Source of the DNA: Roseovarius nubinhibens ISM
Lineage (GTDB): Bacteria; Pseudomonadota; Alphaproteobacteria; Rhodobacterales; Rhodobacteraceae
Direction of reading: 5' to 3'
Assembly (NCBI RefSeq): GCF_000152625.1
Contig: NZ_CH724156.1
Span: 3,340,602-3,404,601, forward strand
Length of the DNA stretch: 64,000 nt
The position numbers were made by a program, and so were the translations under genes. Every line of letters starts with the position of its first letter. The stretch's first letter is position 1. A model generated the notes under the pieces. That model made no database searches. It was not told the DNA's origin and was given only the letters and a program-made list of their open reading frames with translations. Below, one piece after another: positions 17,832-26,085 of this stretch.

Positions 17832-19229
17832 ATGACAGGTATTACCTTGCTCAGATCTTGGGTCACCGCAGCATTTATGTCCCTCCAGGCCAGCCTCTCT
17901 CTGGCCGCCGACCTACCGGCTGCGGTGACCCACGAAACTTTCCCGACCCCCGGCACCACCTCTGTCCTTCTCGGGCGCGATCTGTTCTTTGATCCGATTC
18001 TGTCGGGCAATCGCAATATTTCCTGCGCCACCTGCCACCATCCGAGCCTCGGCAGCGCCGATGGCATGTCGCTGGCTCTGGGCGAAGGCGGGCTCGGTCT
18101 CGGCGCCGCCCGCAGCGCCGATCCTGCCAATATCCCGCCGCGTCTCATCCCGCGCAACGCGCCCGCGCTGTTCAATCTCGGCGCCCGCGAGATCACCACG
18201 CTCTTTCACGATGGCCGTGTGTCGCGCGATGACAGCACCCGCTTTGGCATCCGCATGCCCGAAGGCTTTGCCCTCGAACGCCCCGCGCCCACATTGCTCG
18301 CGGCACAGGCGCTCTTGCCGCTCATGTCGCATGACGAAATGGCGGGCCAGCCCGGCGAAAACCCAGTGGCCGACGCCGTTGCCGCAGGCGAGATACGCGG
18401 CCTCCACGGCGCGTGGGAAATGCTCGCCGCCCGGGTCGAGGCCACGCCAGACTATCGCCGCCGCTTTGACGCCATCCTCGGCCCCGATGAACCTGTCCAC
18501 ATCAGCGACATCGGCCGCGCCTTGGCCAATTTCATCGCCTATGAGTTCCGCAGCAGCGACAGCCCTTTTGATGCCTATCTGCTCGGCCAGAGCGACGCGC
18601 TCTCGCCGCGTCAGATCGCGGGCATGACGCTCTTCTACGGCAAGGCGCAATGCAGTAGCTGCCACAGCGGCACCTTCCAGACCGATCAGAAATTCCACGC
18701 CCTCGGCCTGCCGCCGCTCGGCCCCGGCAAGACGCGCGGCCTCTATGGCGGCGAGGATCACGGCCGCTCTTACGTCACCGGCGACACAACCGACAGCTAC
18801 CGCTTTCGCACGCCCTCGCTGCGCAACGTGACGCTGACCGCGCCCTATGGCCACAATGGCGCCTATACTCGGCTCGAAGACATGGTCCGCCATCATCTCG
18901 CCCCCGCCGAGATGCTCGCCCGCTACACGCCGAACCGCGCCCGCCTGCCGCAACTGGCCAGCCCCGAGGCCGATCCCTACCGCCCCGACCCGCGCGAGCT
19001 TGCCCGGATCGAGGCCGCCATCGACATCGCCCCCGTGACCCTCACCGATCCCGAGGTCGCGGCGATCCTCGACTTTCTCAAATCGCTGGAAGATCCGGTC
19101 ATGGCCGGGGGTGGCCGTCTCGGCCCCCCGCCCCGCGTGCCCTCGGGCCTGCCGCTCGATCCCGCGCCTTCGCCGCTGCCGACACCCGCCGCCGGGCCCG
19201 ACCTGCTCGCCGCCCTCGCGCGGCCCTGA
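17832..19229 (+). CDS. di-heme cytochrome c peroxidase / MauG-family protein
   Basis: 465 residues from the ATG at 17832, which opens directly into a signal peptide ([18 protein letters not shown], cleaved near residue 26), so the protein is periplasmic. Two heme c sites are present: CATCH at 65-69 and CSSCH at 274-278. Other family blocks are [21 protein letters not shown] and [19 protein letters not shown]. Classical members reduce peroxide with electrons from cytochrome c, while MauG relatives oxidise protein side chains. The insert [18 protein letters not shown] and the Pro-rich C-terminal tail are unlike short CcpA enzymes, so a MauG-like maturation role cannot be excluded. A longer frame upstream lacks a signal peptide and was rejected. 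Confidence 0.82.
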   Translation: MTGITLLRSWVTAAFMSLQASLSLAADLPAAVTHETFPTPGTTSVLLGRDLFFDPILSGNRNISCATCHHPSLGSADGMSLALGEGGLGLGAARSADPANIPPRLIPRNAPALFNLGAREITTLFHDGRVSRDDSTRFGIRMPEGFALERPAPTLLAAQALLPLMSHDEMAGQPGENPVADAVAAGEIRGLHGAWEMLAARVEATPDYRRRFDAILGPDEPVHISDIGRALANFIAYEFRSSDSPFDAYLLGQSDALSPRQIAGMTLFYGKAQCSSCHSGTFQTDQKFHALGLPPLGPGKTRGLYGGEDHGRSYVTGDTTDSYRFRTPSLRNVTLTAPYGHNGAYTRLEDMVRHHLAPAEMLARYTPNRARLPQLASPEADPYRPDPRELARIEAAIDIAPVTLTDPEVAAILDFLKSLEDPVMAGGGRLGPPPRVPSGLPLDPAPSPLPTPAAGPDLLAALARP

Positions 19230-19270
19230 CGCCCCTTCCCTTCGCGCGGCTTCTGCCCTACATCGCCCCC

Positions 19271-20632
19271 ATGACGAACACGCTCCATATCATCGGCGGC
19301 GGCATGGCCGGCTCCGAAGCCGCCTGGCAGGCCGCCAGCCACGGCATCCCCGTGACCATCCACGAAATGCGCCCCGAGACCGGGACTTTTGCGCATCAAA
19401 CCGGCGATCTCGCCGAGATGGTCTGCTCGAACTCCTTCCGCTCGGATGACGATGAACAAAACGCCGTCGGATTGCTGCATTGGGAAATGCGCGCGGCGGG
19501 CGGGCTGATCATGGCCATGGCCGACCGTCACCGCCTCCCCGCAGGCGGCGCACTGGCCGTCGACCGCGACGCCTTTGCCCGCGCCGTGACCGAAACCCTG
19601 CGCGCCCATCCTCTGGTCACCGTCGCGCCCGGCGAAATCTCCGCCCTGCCCGAAGACGGCACCTGGATCATCGCCACCGGCCCGCTCACCTCGCAAGGTC
19701 TGGGCCAGGCCATCGCCGCCGAGACCGGCGCTGAGGCGCTCGCCTTCTTCGACGCCATCGCCCCCATCGTCTATCACGACAGCATCGACATGAGCCGCGC
19801 CTGGATGCAGTCGCGCTATGACAAGGGCGAGACCGAGGAAGAGCGCACCGCCTATCTCAACTGCCCGATGGACCGCGACCAATACGAGGCCTTCATCGAC
19901 GCGCTGCTCGCCGCCGACAAGACCGAGTTCCACGAGGGCGAAACCGCCGGCTATTTCGACGGCTGCCTGCCGATCGAAGTCATGGCCGAACGTGGCCGCG
20001 AAACGCTCCGCCACGGCCCGATGAAGCCCGTGGGCCTCACCAACCCGCATCAGCCGGACGTCAAGCCTCACGCCGTGGTGCAGCTCCGCCGCGACAATGC
20101 GCTGGGCACGCTCTACAATATCGTGGGTTTCCAGACCAAGATGAAATACGGCGCACAAGCCGATGTTTTCAAAATGATTCCCGGCCTAGAGAACGCGCGT
20201 TTCGCGCGTCTCGGCGGCATCCACCGCAACACGTTCCTGAACTCGCCGACGCTGCTCGACGATCAGATGCGGCTCAAATCGCGGCCCCATATCCGCTTTG
20301 CCGGGCAGATCACCGGCGTCGAAGGCTATGTCGAAAGCGCCGCCATGGGGCTGCTCGCAGGCCGTCTCGCCGCCGCCGAGCTCAGCGGGAAAACCCCGCC
20401 GCCGGTGCCGCAAGACAGCGCCATGGGCGCGCTCATCCACCACATCACCGGCGGTGCCGAGGCCAAGACTTTCCAGCCGATGAACGTCAATTTCGGCCTC
20501 TTCCGCCCCGTCGATGGGCTCAAGGGTGGGCGTCGCGGTCGCAAGGACCGCTACAAGGCCTATACCGATCGCGGCAAAGAGGCCTGGCAAGGCTGGCTCG
20601 ACGCCTACCCGCTTCCGCGCCAGACCGACTAA
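19271..20632 (+). CDS. trmFO: tRNA (uracil-54 C5)-methyltransferase, folate/FAD dependent
   Basis: 453 residues. It makes ribothymidine at position 54 of tRNA using methylenetetrahydrofolate and FADH2, instead of the SAM-dependent TrmA. The FAD-binding [12 protein letters not shown] is at 9-20. The two redox/catalytic cysteines correspond to Cys52 ([11 protein letters not shown]) and Cys232 ([15 protein letters not shown]). The C-terminal blocks [24 protein letters not shown] and YTDRG are typical. A tRNA synthetase-like gene follows 28 bases on, so the two tRNA-modification genes may form an operon. Confidence 0.96.
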   Translation: MTNTLHIIGGGMAGSEAAWQAASHGIPVTIHEMRPETGTFAHQTGDLAEMVCSNSFRSDDDEQNAVGLLHWEMRAAGGLIMAMADRHRLPAGGALAVDRDAFARAVTETLRAHPLVTVAPGEISALPEDGTWIIATGPLTSQGLGQAIAAETGAEALAFFDAIAPIVYHDSIDMSRAWMQSRYDKGETEEERTAYLNCPMDRDQYEAFIDALLAADKTEFHEGETAGYFDGCLPIEVMAERGRETLRHGPMKPVGLTNPHQPDVKPHAVVQLRRDNALGTLYNIVGFQTKMKYGAQADVFKMIPGLENARFARLGGIHRNTFLNSPTLLDDQMRLKSRPHIRFAGQITGVEGYVESAAMGLLAGRLAAAELSGKTPPPVPQDSAMGALIHHITGGAEAKTFQPMNVNFGLFRPVDGLKGGRRGRKDRYKAYTDRGKEAWQGWLDAYPLPRQTD

Positions 20633-20660
20633 GGTGAGCTATGCGCGGTAAAGCCCTGAT

Positions 20661-21497
20661 ATGACATATATTACGCGCTTCGCCCCATCGCCCACCGGGC
20701 CGCTGCATCTGGGCCATGCCTATTCGGCGATCCTCGCCCATGACATGGCCCGCGCCGCCCAAGGCCGCTTTCTCCTGCGCATCGAGGACATCGACCAGAC
20801 CCGCGCCCGCCCCGAATGGGAGGCGCAGATCCTCGACGATCTCACTTGGCTCGGCCTGACCTGGGACGACACACCCCTGCGCCAATCCGACCGCCTGCCG
20901 CGCTACGCCGACGCCCTCGACCGGCTCTGGGACGCAGGTCTCCTCTATCCCTGTAGCTGCCGCCGCCGCGACATCGCCGCCGCCGCCTCGGCCCCGCAAG
21001 AGGGCGCGCCGCTCCATGGCCCCGACGGGATCATCTACCCCGGCACCTGCCGCGACGCCCCGCGCAGGGGCCCGCGCCCCGCGGACGAGGCCCTGCGCCT
21101 AGACATGAGGAAAGCCGCGCAAGCCCTTGTCACCTATCACGAACTCTCGGACGTCACCCATCCGACCCTGAGCCCTGACGAGATGGTCACGACAATCGGC
21201 GACATCGTCCTGTCGCGCCGCGATTTCCTCGGCTCCTACCATCTCTCCGTGGTGCTCGACGACGCGGACCAAGAAATCACCCATGTCATCCGTGGCGCCG
21301 ATCTCGCCGAGGCGACGCCGATCCATGTGCTCCTGCAGCGCCTCCTTGGCCTGCCGACGCCGCGCTACCACCACCACCGGCTGATCCGCGACGAGGCCGG
21401 CAAACGGCTGGCCAAGCGCGACGACGCCCGCGCCATCGCCACCTACCGCGCCGCCGGTGACACCCCCGCCGACATCCGCCGCCGCGTCGGGCTCTGA
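20661..21497 (+). CDS. gluQ: glutamyl-Q tRNA(Asp) synthetase
   Basis: 278 residues, a shortened glutamyl-tRNA synthetase without an anticodon-binding domain. The family (GluQRS/YadB) attaches glutamate to queuosine-34 of tRNA(Asp). The class I signature HLGH is at 16-19 after RFAPSPTGPL, and the KMSKS-like loop is AGKRLAKRDDARAI. The zinc-site cysteines lie in YPCSCRRRD and in YPGTC. It closely follows trmFO in the same direction. Confidence 0.93.
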   Translation: MTYITRFAPSPTGPLHLGHAYSAILAHDMARAAQGRFLLRIEDIDQTRARPEWEAQILDDLTWLGLTWDDTPLRQSDRLPRYADALDRLWDAGLLYPCSCRRRDIAAAASAPQEGAPLHGPDGIIYPGTCRDAPRRGPRPADEALRLDMRKAAQALVTYHELSDVTHPTLSPDEMVTTIGDIVLSRRDFLGSYHLSVVLDDADQEITHVIRGADLAEATPIHVLLQRLLGLPTPRYHHHRLIRDEAGKRLAKRDDARAIATYRAAGDTPADIRRRVGL

Positions 21498-21621
21498 TCC
21501 GCCCTCAAAACCTCACAAAACCCGTGGCACATGCCGCTCCTCATCATCAATATGACGGGTTCGGGCTTTCGCCCCGCGCCCAATCCCCTATGGTCGCCCA
21601 AGCGCATTGACGGAGACAGGC

Positions 21622-23676
21622 ATGAGCACCGATCCCACCGATCCCCTCGTCGTTTTCACCCCCTCGGGCAAACGCGGCCGCTTTGCGGTTGGCACCCCGG
21701 TTCTGACCGCCGCCCGACAGCTCGGTGTCGATCTCGATTCGGTCTGCGGCGGGCGCGGCATCTGCTCGAAATGTCAGATCACCCCCTCCTATGGCGAATT
21801 TCCCAAACATGGCGTCACCGTCGCCGCCGACGCGCTCTCCGACTGGAACGCGGTCGAGGAACGCTATGACCAGAAACGCGGGCTGAAACCGGGCCGCCGC
21901 CTCGGCTGTCAGGCCACCGTCCAGGGCGACATCGTCATCGACGTGCCGCCCGAATCACAGGTCCACAAACAGGTGGTGCGCAAGGCCGCCTCGGCCCGCG
22001 TCATTCAGATGGACCCGGCCACGCGGCTCTATTTCGTCGAGGTGGATGAACCCGACATGCACGAGCCGACCGGCGATCTCGAACGGCTCAAACGCGCGCT
22101 CTCCGAGCAATGGCAGATCGACGACATCCGCGCCGATCTCACCCTCCTGTCGAAACTGCAGCCGGCCCTGCGCAAGGGCAAGTTTCAGGTCACCGTGGCG
22201 CTCCATAAATCGCACCGCGACGCCGTCGCCACCGTCATCGAAATCTGGCCCGGCCTGCACGAATCCGGTCTCTACGGTCTCGCCATCGACCTCGGCTCGA
22301 CCACCGTCGCGGCCCATCTGACCGATCTCGAAACCGGCGAGGTCAAGGCGAGCTCGGGCATCATGAACCCGCAGATCCGCTTTGGCGAAGACCTGATGAG
22401 CCGGGTGAGCTATGCCATGATGAACCCCGGCGGCGACCGTGAAATGACCGCCGCCGTGCGCGACGCGATCAACACGCTCTCCGTGGAAATCGCCGCCGAG
22501 GCCGGGATCGATCCGACGCTCATCATTGAACTCGTCTTCGTCTGCAACCCGGTCATGCACCATCTTCTCTTGGGCATCGACCCGGTGGAACTCGGTCAGG
22601 CCCCCTTTGCGCTGGCCACCTCCGACAGCATCTCGATGCTCGCGCGCGAACTTGACCTGCCCGCCGTCAACACCCGCGCCCGCACCTATATCCTGCCCTG
22701 CATCGCGGGCCATGTGGGGGCCGATTGCGCCGCCGTGGCGCTCTCGGAAGAGCCCGGCAAATCCGAGGATCTGGCGCTCATCATCGACGTCGGCACCAAT
22801 GCCGAAATCCTGCTCGGCGACCGCCATTCCGTGCTCGCCTGTTCGTCGCCCACCGGCCCGGCGTTCGAGGGCGCACAAATCTCCTCCGGCCAACGCGCCG
22901 CCCCCGGCGCCATCGAGGCGATCCGCATCGACCCGGTCACCAAAGAGCCGCGCTTCCGCGTCATCGGCTGTGATCTGTGGTCCGACGAAGACGGCTTTGC
23001 CGAGGCGACCGCCACCACCGGCATCACCGGCATCTGCGGCTCGGGCATCATCGAGGCAGTGGCCGAAATGCGCATGGCGGGCCTGCTCGACGACAGCGGC
23101 CTCATCGGCTCGGCCGAACAGACCGGCACGGCCCGCTCCGTTCCCGAGGGCCGCACCCATTCCTATCTCATCATCGACGCCAGCGCCGAGGGCGGCCCGC
23201 GCATCACCGTGACCCAGGGCGACATCCGCGCCATTCAGCTCGCCAAATCGGCGCTCTACGCCGGGGCCCGCCTGCTGATGGACAGCCGCAACGTCGACAA
23301 GGTCGACCGCGTCGTGCTCGCCGGGGCCTTTGGCGCGCATATCTCGCCGCTGCACGCCATGGTGCTCGGCATGATCCCCGATGTGCCCCTCGACAAGGTG
23401 ACGAGCGCCGGCAACGCCGCCGGCACCGGCGCGCGCATCGCGCTGTGCAACATCGCCGCCCGGGCCGAGATCGAGCGCGTCGTGCGTCAGATCACCAAGG
23501 TCGAGACCGCCATCGAGCCCAAGTTCCAGGAACATTTCGTCGCGGCCAACGCCATCCCGCACAAGACGGACCCCTTCCCCGAACTGGCCCGCATCGCGCC
23601 CCTGCCACAGGTGAGCTTCAACACCGGCGGTGGCGATGCCGAAGGCGGCGGCCGCCGTCGCCGTCGACGCGGCTAA
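21622..23676 (+). CDS. ferredoxin-ASKHA corrinoid reactivation protein (RamA/DUF4445 type)
   Basis: 684 residues. The N-terminal [2Fe-2S] ferredoxin domain has Cys42, Cys48, Cys51 (VCGGRGICSKC) and Cys96 (LGCQATV). A linker domain leads to an ASKHA-type ATPase beginning GLYGLAIDLGSTTVAAHL, with the second phosphate loop ALIIDVGTNAEILLG and adenosine loop VVLAGAFGAHI. Such proteins use ATP to return inactive Co(II) corrinoid proteins to Co(I) in corrinoid-dependent methyl transfer. This makes it a plausible partner of the MttB homologue at 3036-4580, though it is 17 kb away and its corrinoid protein is not in the window. The ATG at 21622 follows GGAGACAGG. The C-terminus is a Gly/Arg tail. Confidence 0.85.
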   Translation: MSTDPTDPLVVFTPSGKRGRFAVGTPVLTAARQLGVDLDSVCGGRGICSKCQITPSYGEFPKHGVTVAADALSDWNAVEERYDQKRGLKPGRRLGCQATVQGDIVIDVPPESQVHKQVVRKAASARVIQMDPATRLYFVEVDEPDMHEPTGDLERLKRALSEQWQIDDIRADLTLLSKLQPALRKGKFQVTVALHKSHRDAVATVIEIWPGLHESGLYGLAIDLGSTTVAAHLTDLETGEVKASSGIMNPQIRFGEDLMSRVSYAMMNPGGDREMTAAVRDAINTLSVEIAAEAGIDPTLIIELVFVCNPVMHHLLLGIDPVELGQAPFALATSDSISMLARELDLPAVNTRARTYILPCIAGHVGADCAAVALSEEPGKSEDLALIIDVGTNAEILLGDRHSVLACSSPTGPAFEGAQISSGQRAAPGAIEAIRIDPVTKEPRFRVIGCDLWSDEDGFAEATATTGITGICGSGIIEAVAEMRMAGLLDDSGLIGSAEQTGTARSVPEGRTHSYLIIDASAEGGPRITVTQGDIRAIQLAKSALYAGARLLMDSRNVDKVDRVVLAGAFGAHISPLHAMVLGMIPDVPLDKVTSAGNAAGTGARIALCNIAARAEIERVVRQITKVETAIEPKFQEHFVAANAIPHKTDPFPELARIAPLPQVSFNTGGGDAEGGGRRRRRRG

Positions 23677-23705
23677 GTCTGACCGCCATCGGAACAGCAC
23701 AACAC

Positions 23706-23730
23706 AAAGGGGGCGCCGCACGCCCCCTTT
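23706..23730. terminator. terminator behind the ASKHA gene
   Basis: Ten-base perfect stem AAAGGGGGCG / CGCCCCCTTT with loop CCGCA. The A and T ends would let it act in either direction. Confidence 0.8.
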
Positions 23731-24000
23731 ACCCGCGCTTTACCCCTTAACGCCCCGCCCGCGCCCTGCCTTGACACAAGATGCGCGAGCCCCCGACTTT
23801 GGCACAGTCGCAATACCGACGTCTTACCGACGTGTTACCGCAGCCCGGGTTTTCCAGAATTTCCCTTGTTAACCATAGGCTTGATCCCGCCGAAACAGGC
23901 GATTCTTCCCCGGCCTCTCGGCTTGCCAATTTTCCCCGATCCCCCGCGCGGCGGGCCTTGACCTCGCCCCGGCTTTTGCCTATCTCAGGGCCTCGGCAGC
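23731..24000. promoter_or_regulatory. leader region of tRNA-Gly with an 11-base-period direct repeat
   Basis: No gene is visible between the terminator and the tRNA. TACCGACGT occurs at 23814-23822 and 23825-23833, and TACCG again at 23836, an exact 11-base period. A tRNA promoter lies further down. Confidence 0.5.
23958..23986 (+). promoter_or_regulatory. promoter of tRNA-Gly
   Basis: -35 TTGACC (23958-23963), 17-base spacer, -10 TATCTC (23981-23986). The mature tRNA begins 14 bases after the -10 box. Confidence 0.65.
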
Positions 24001-24074
24001 GCGGGTATGGTGAAAAGGTATCACGGCAGCTTCCCAAGCTTTAGTTACGGGTTCGATTCCCGTTACCCGCTCCA
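24001..24074 (+). tRNA. tRNA-Gly (anticodon CCC)
   Basis: 74 bases including an encoded CCA end. Acceptor GCGGGTA pairs with TACCCGC, the D stem is GTGA/TCAC, the anticodon loop TTCCCAA carries CCC at 24033-24035, and the T arm is ACGGG-TTCGATT-CCCGT. The anticodon stem GCAGC/GCTTT has a C-U mismatch and a G-U pair at its outer end, which weakens but does not break the fold. Confidence 0.93.
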
Positions 24075-24170
24075 GCCGATCCCCCCAACACCTCCCCGAC
24101 CTGCAAGACGGCCACAGCCCCCTGTACAGCGCCCCTTGCACAGCCCCGCGCATGGTGCTTCATAGACGCC

Positions 24171-25229
24171 ATGTTACCCAAACTGATTTCAACCGCGCTT
24201 CTTCTCCTGATGGGGGCCTTTGTCGCCCCGCTCGCCGTCCATCTCGGCCTGCCCTTGCCCTATCTGCTGGGCCCGCTCATCGCCTCCGGCACCATCGCCA
24301 TCCTGCGCCCACAGATCCTGCCCACGGGCTACGCCTTCCCACAGCGCATCCGCATCGTCTTTATCGGCCTCATCGGGCTGATGATCGGCGCGCAGATCAC
24401 GCCCGAGCTCTTCTCCGACCCCACCGCCCTCGCCCTGCGCGCCACAGCCCTTGCCGCTTTCGTGGCCCTGGCCCAGCTTGGCAACGCTTATATCTTTCAA
24501 CGGCTTGGCGGCTATGACCGGGCCACGGCTTTTTGCGCGGGCGCGCCCGGCGGGCTCTTCGAATCCATCGCGCTCGGCGAGGAAAGCGGCGCCGACCCGG
24601 CCCGCCTCATGCTGCAGCAATTCCTGCGCGTCATCTTCGTGGTGAGCGCCCTGCCCGTCGCCCTGTCGCTCTGGCTCGGCGCCCCGGTCGGAAGCTCCGC
24701 CGGGCTGAGCTTTGCCCGCGAAACCACCGATTGGGTGGCCCTGCCCGGCATCGGCATCACCCTCGGGCTTGGCATCGTCGCGGGCCACCTGCTGCGCCTG
24801 CCCGCCCGTCAGCTCACCGGCCCGCTGCTCCTCGCCGCCGCGGTGACGCTCTCGGGCCTTCTGGTGATCGAACTGCCGCAATGGCTCGTCAACGCCGCCC
24901 AGATCATCATCGGCACCGCCCTCGGCCTGCGCTTCACCGGGCTCGATCGCAAACTTTTGTTAAAGGCCACCTGGCTATCCTTCCTGTCGGTCACGCTGAT
25001 GATGGCGCTGGCCGGCGGCTTTGCCGCGCTCCTGCTGCCCTTGGGCGACGAACCTTTCGACGTGGTGCTGATCAGCTTTGCGCCCGGCGGGCTCACCGAA
25101 ATGGCCCTCATCGCGCTGAGCCTCGAGGCAAACCCCGCCTTCGTCACGCTGCATCACATCATCCGCATCCTGCTCACCGTGGCCGGTCTCGGCGTGCTGT
25201 CACGCCGCTGGCGCCGCGAGAAGCTTTGA
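24171..25229 (+). CDS. AbrB-family membrane protein
   Basis: 352 residues, almost entirely hydrophobic, with about ten helices in two repeats. Each repeat has the AbrB_dup pattern: first LPYLLGPLIASGTIAIL with IGLIGLMIGAQITPEL and YDRATAFCAGAPGGLFESIALGEE, then QLTGPLLLAAAVTLSGL with AAQIIIGTALGLRFTGLD and VLISFAPGGLTEMALIAL. The family was once annotated as AbrB regulators or ammonia monooxygenases, but these are integral membrane proteins, probably transporters, with no known substrate. The stop codon overlaps the -35 box of the next gene's promoter. Confidence 0.85.
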   Translation: MLPKLISTALLLLMGAFVAPLAVHLGLPLPYLLGPLIASGTIAILRPQILPTGYAFPQRIRIVFIGLIGLMIGAQITPELFSDPTALALRATALAAFVALAQLGNAYIFQRLGGYDRATAFCAGAPGGLFESIALGEESGADPARLMLQQFLRVIFVVSALPVALSLWLGAPVGSSAGLSFARETTDWVALPGIGITLGLGIVAGHLLRLPARQLTGPLLLAAAVTLSGLLVIELPQWLVNAAQIIIGTALGLRFTGLDRKLLLKATWLSFLSVTLMMALAGGFAALLLPLGDEPFDVVLISFAPGGLTEMALIALSLEANPAFVTLHHIIRILLTVAGLGVLSRRWRREKL

Positions 25230-25267
25230 CAGAGCGCCCCGCGCCCGGTATTTGAACAGGTGTTCAA
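25226..25267 (+). promoter_or_regulatory. promoter with overlapping palindromic operator before the SDR gene
   Basis: -35 TTGACA (25226-25231), 17-base spacer, -10 TATTTG (25249-25254). A perfect 7-2-7 palindrome TTGAACAGGTGTTCAA (25252-25267) covers the end of the -10 box and the start site, the placement of a repressor operator. Confidence 0.65.
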
Positions 25268-25283
25268 TTCATCGGAGACCGCC

Positions 25284-26039
25284 ATGCGCATGGAAGACAC
25301 CGCCGCGATCATCACCGGCTCGGCCTCGGGCCTCGGCGAAGCCACCGCCCGCCATTTCCGCGAGATGGGTGCCGCCGTCTGCCTCTTTGACCGCGACACC
25401 ACCCGTGGCCCGCAAGTGGCCGAAGACATCGGCGCACACTTCATCGAATGCGATGTGACGGACGAGGCCTCTGCCAGCGCCGCCATCGACGCCGCAGCCG
25501 CCCATATGGGCCGCATCACGGCGGCGGTGAACTGCGCCGGAATCGCCACCGGGGCCAAGACGCTGGGCCGTGACGGACCCCATGATCTCAAGGCGTTTCA
25601 ACGCACCATCGACATCAATCTCGTGGGCAGTTTCAACATCGCCCGCCTCGCCGCCGCCCGCATCGCCGACAACGCCCCCGGCCCCCATGGCACGCGCGGC
25701 GTGATCATCAACACCGCCTCCATCGCCGCCTTTGACGGCCAAAAAGGCCAGACCGCCTATGCCGCCTCCAAGGGCGGGATCGTCGGGCTGACCCTGCCCA
25801 TGGCCCGCGATCTGACCCGTGAAGGCATCCGCGTCATGACCATCGCGCCGGGCATCTTCGGCACCCCCATGCTGCGCGGCCTGCCGCAAGAGGTGCAAGA
25901 CGAGCTGGCCCAAGGCGTGCCCTTCCCGAAACGGCTGGGCGACCCGGCGGAATACGCGGCGCTGGCGCGGTTTATCGTGGAATGTGAATACCTTAACGGC
26001 GAAGTGATCCGCATCGACGGCGCGCTTCGGATGCAGTGA
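25284..26039 (+). CDS. short-chain dehydrogenase, 3-hydroxyacyl-CoA dehydrogenase type II-like
   Basis: 251 residues, a classical SDR. The NAD-binding TGSASGLG is at about residues 10-17, FDRDT is at the end of the second strand (NAD rather than NADP preference), and CDVTDE and NCAGI follow. The catalytic Ser is in INTASIAAF, and the Tyr/Lys are in YAASK. The C-terminal part IAPGIFGTPMLRGLPQEVQDELAQGVPFPKRLGDPAEYA closely resembles HSD17B10-type enzymes of beta-oxidation and isoleucine breakdown, which is the basis for the name. An ATG two codons further in is an alternative start. A palindromic operator at the promoter suggests control by a TetR-like repressor. Convergent with the ABC-F gene. 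Confidence 0.88.
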   Translation: MRMEDTAAIITGSASGLGEATARHFREMGAAVCLFDRDTTRGPQVAEDIGAHFIECDVTDEASASAAIDAAAAHMGRITAAVNCAGIATGAKTLGRDGPHDLKAFQRTIDINLVGSFNIARLAAARIADNAPGPHGTRGVIINTASIAAFDGQKGQTAYAASKGGIVGLTLPMARDLTREGIRVMTIAPGIFGTPMLRGLPQEVQDELAQGVPFPKRLGDPAEYAALARFIVECEYLNGEVIRIDGALRMQ

Positions 26040-26085
26040 CCGGCGCGCAAACACGCCCCGATAACGACCCCAGAGGGGCACGGGA

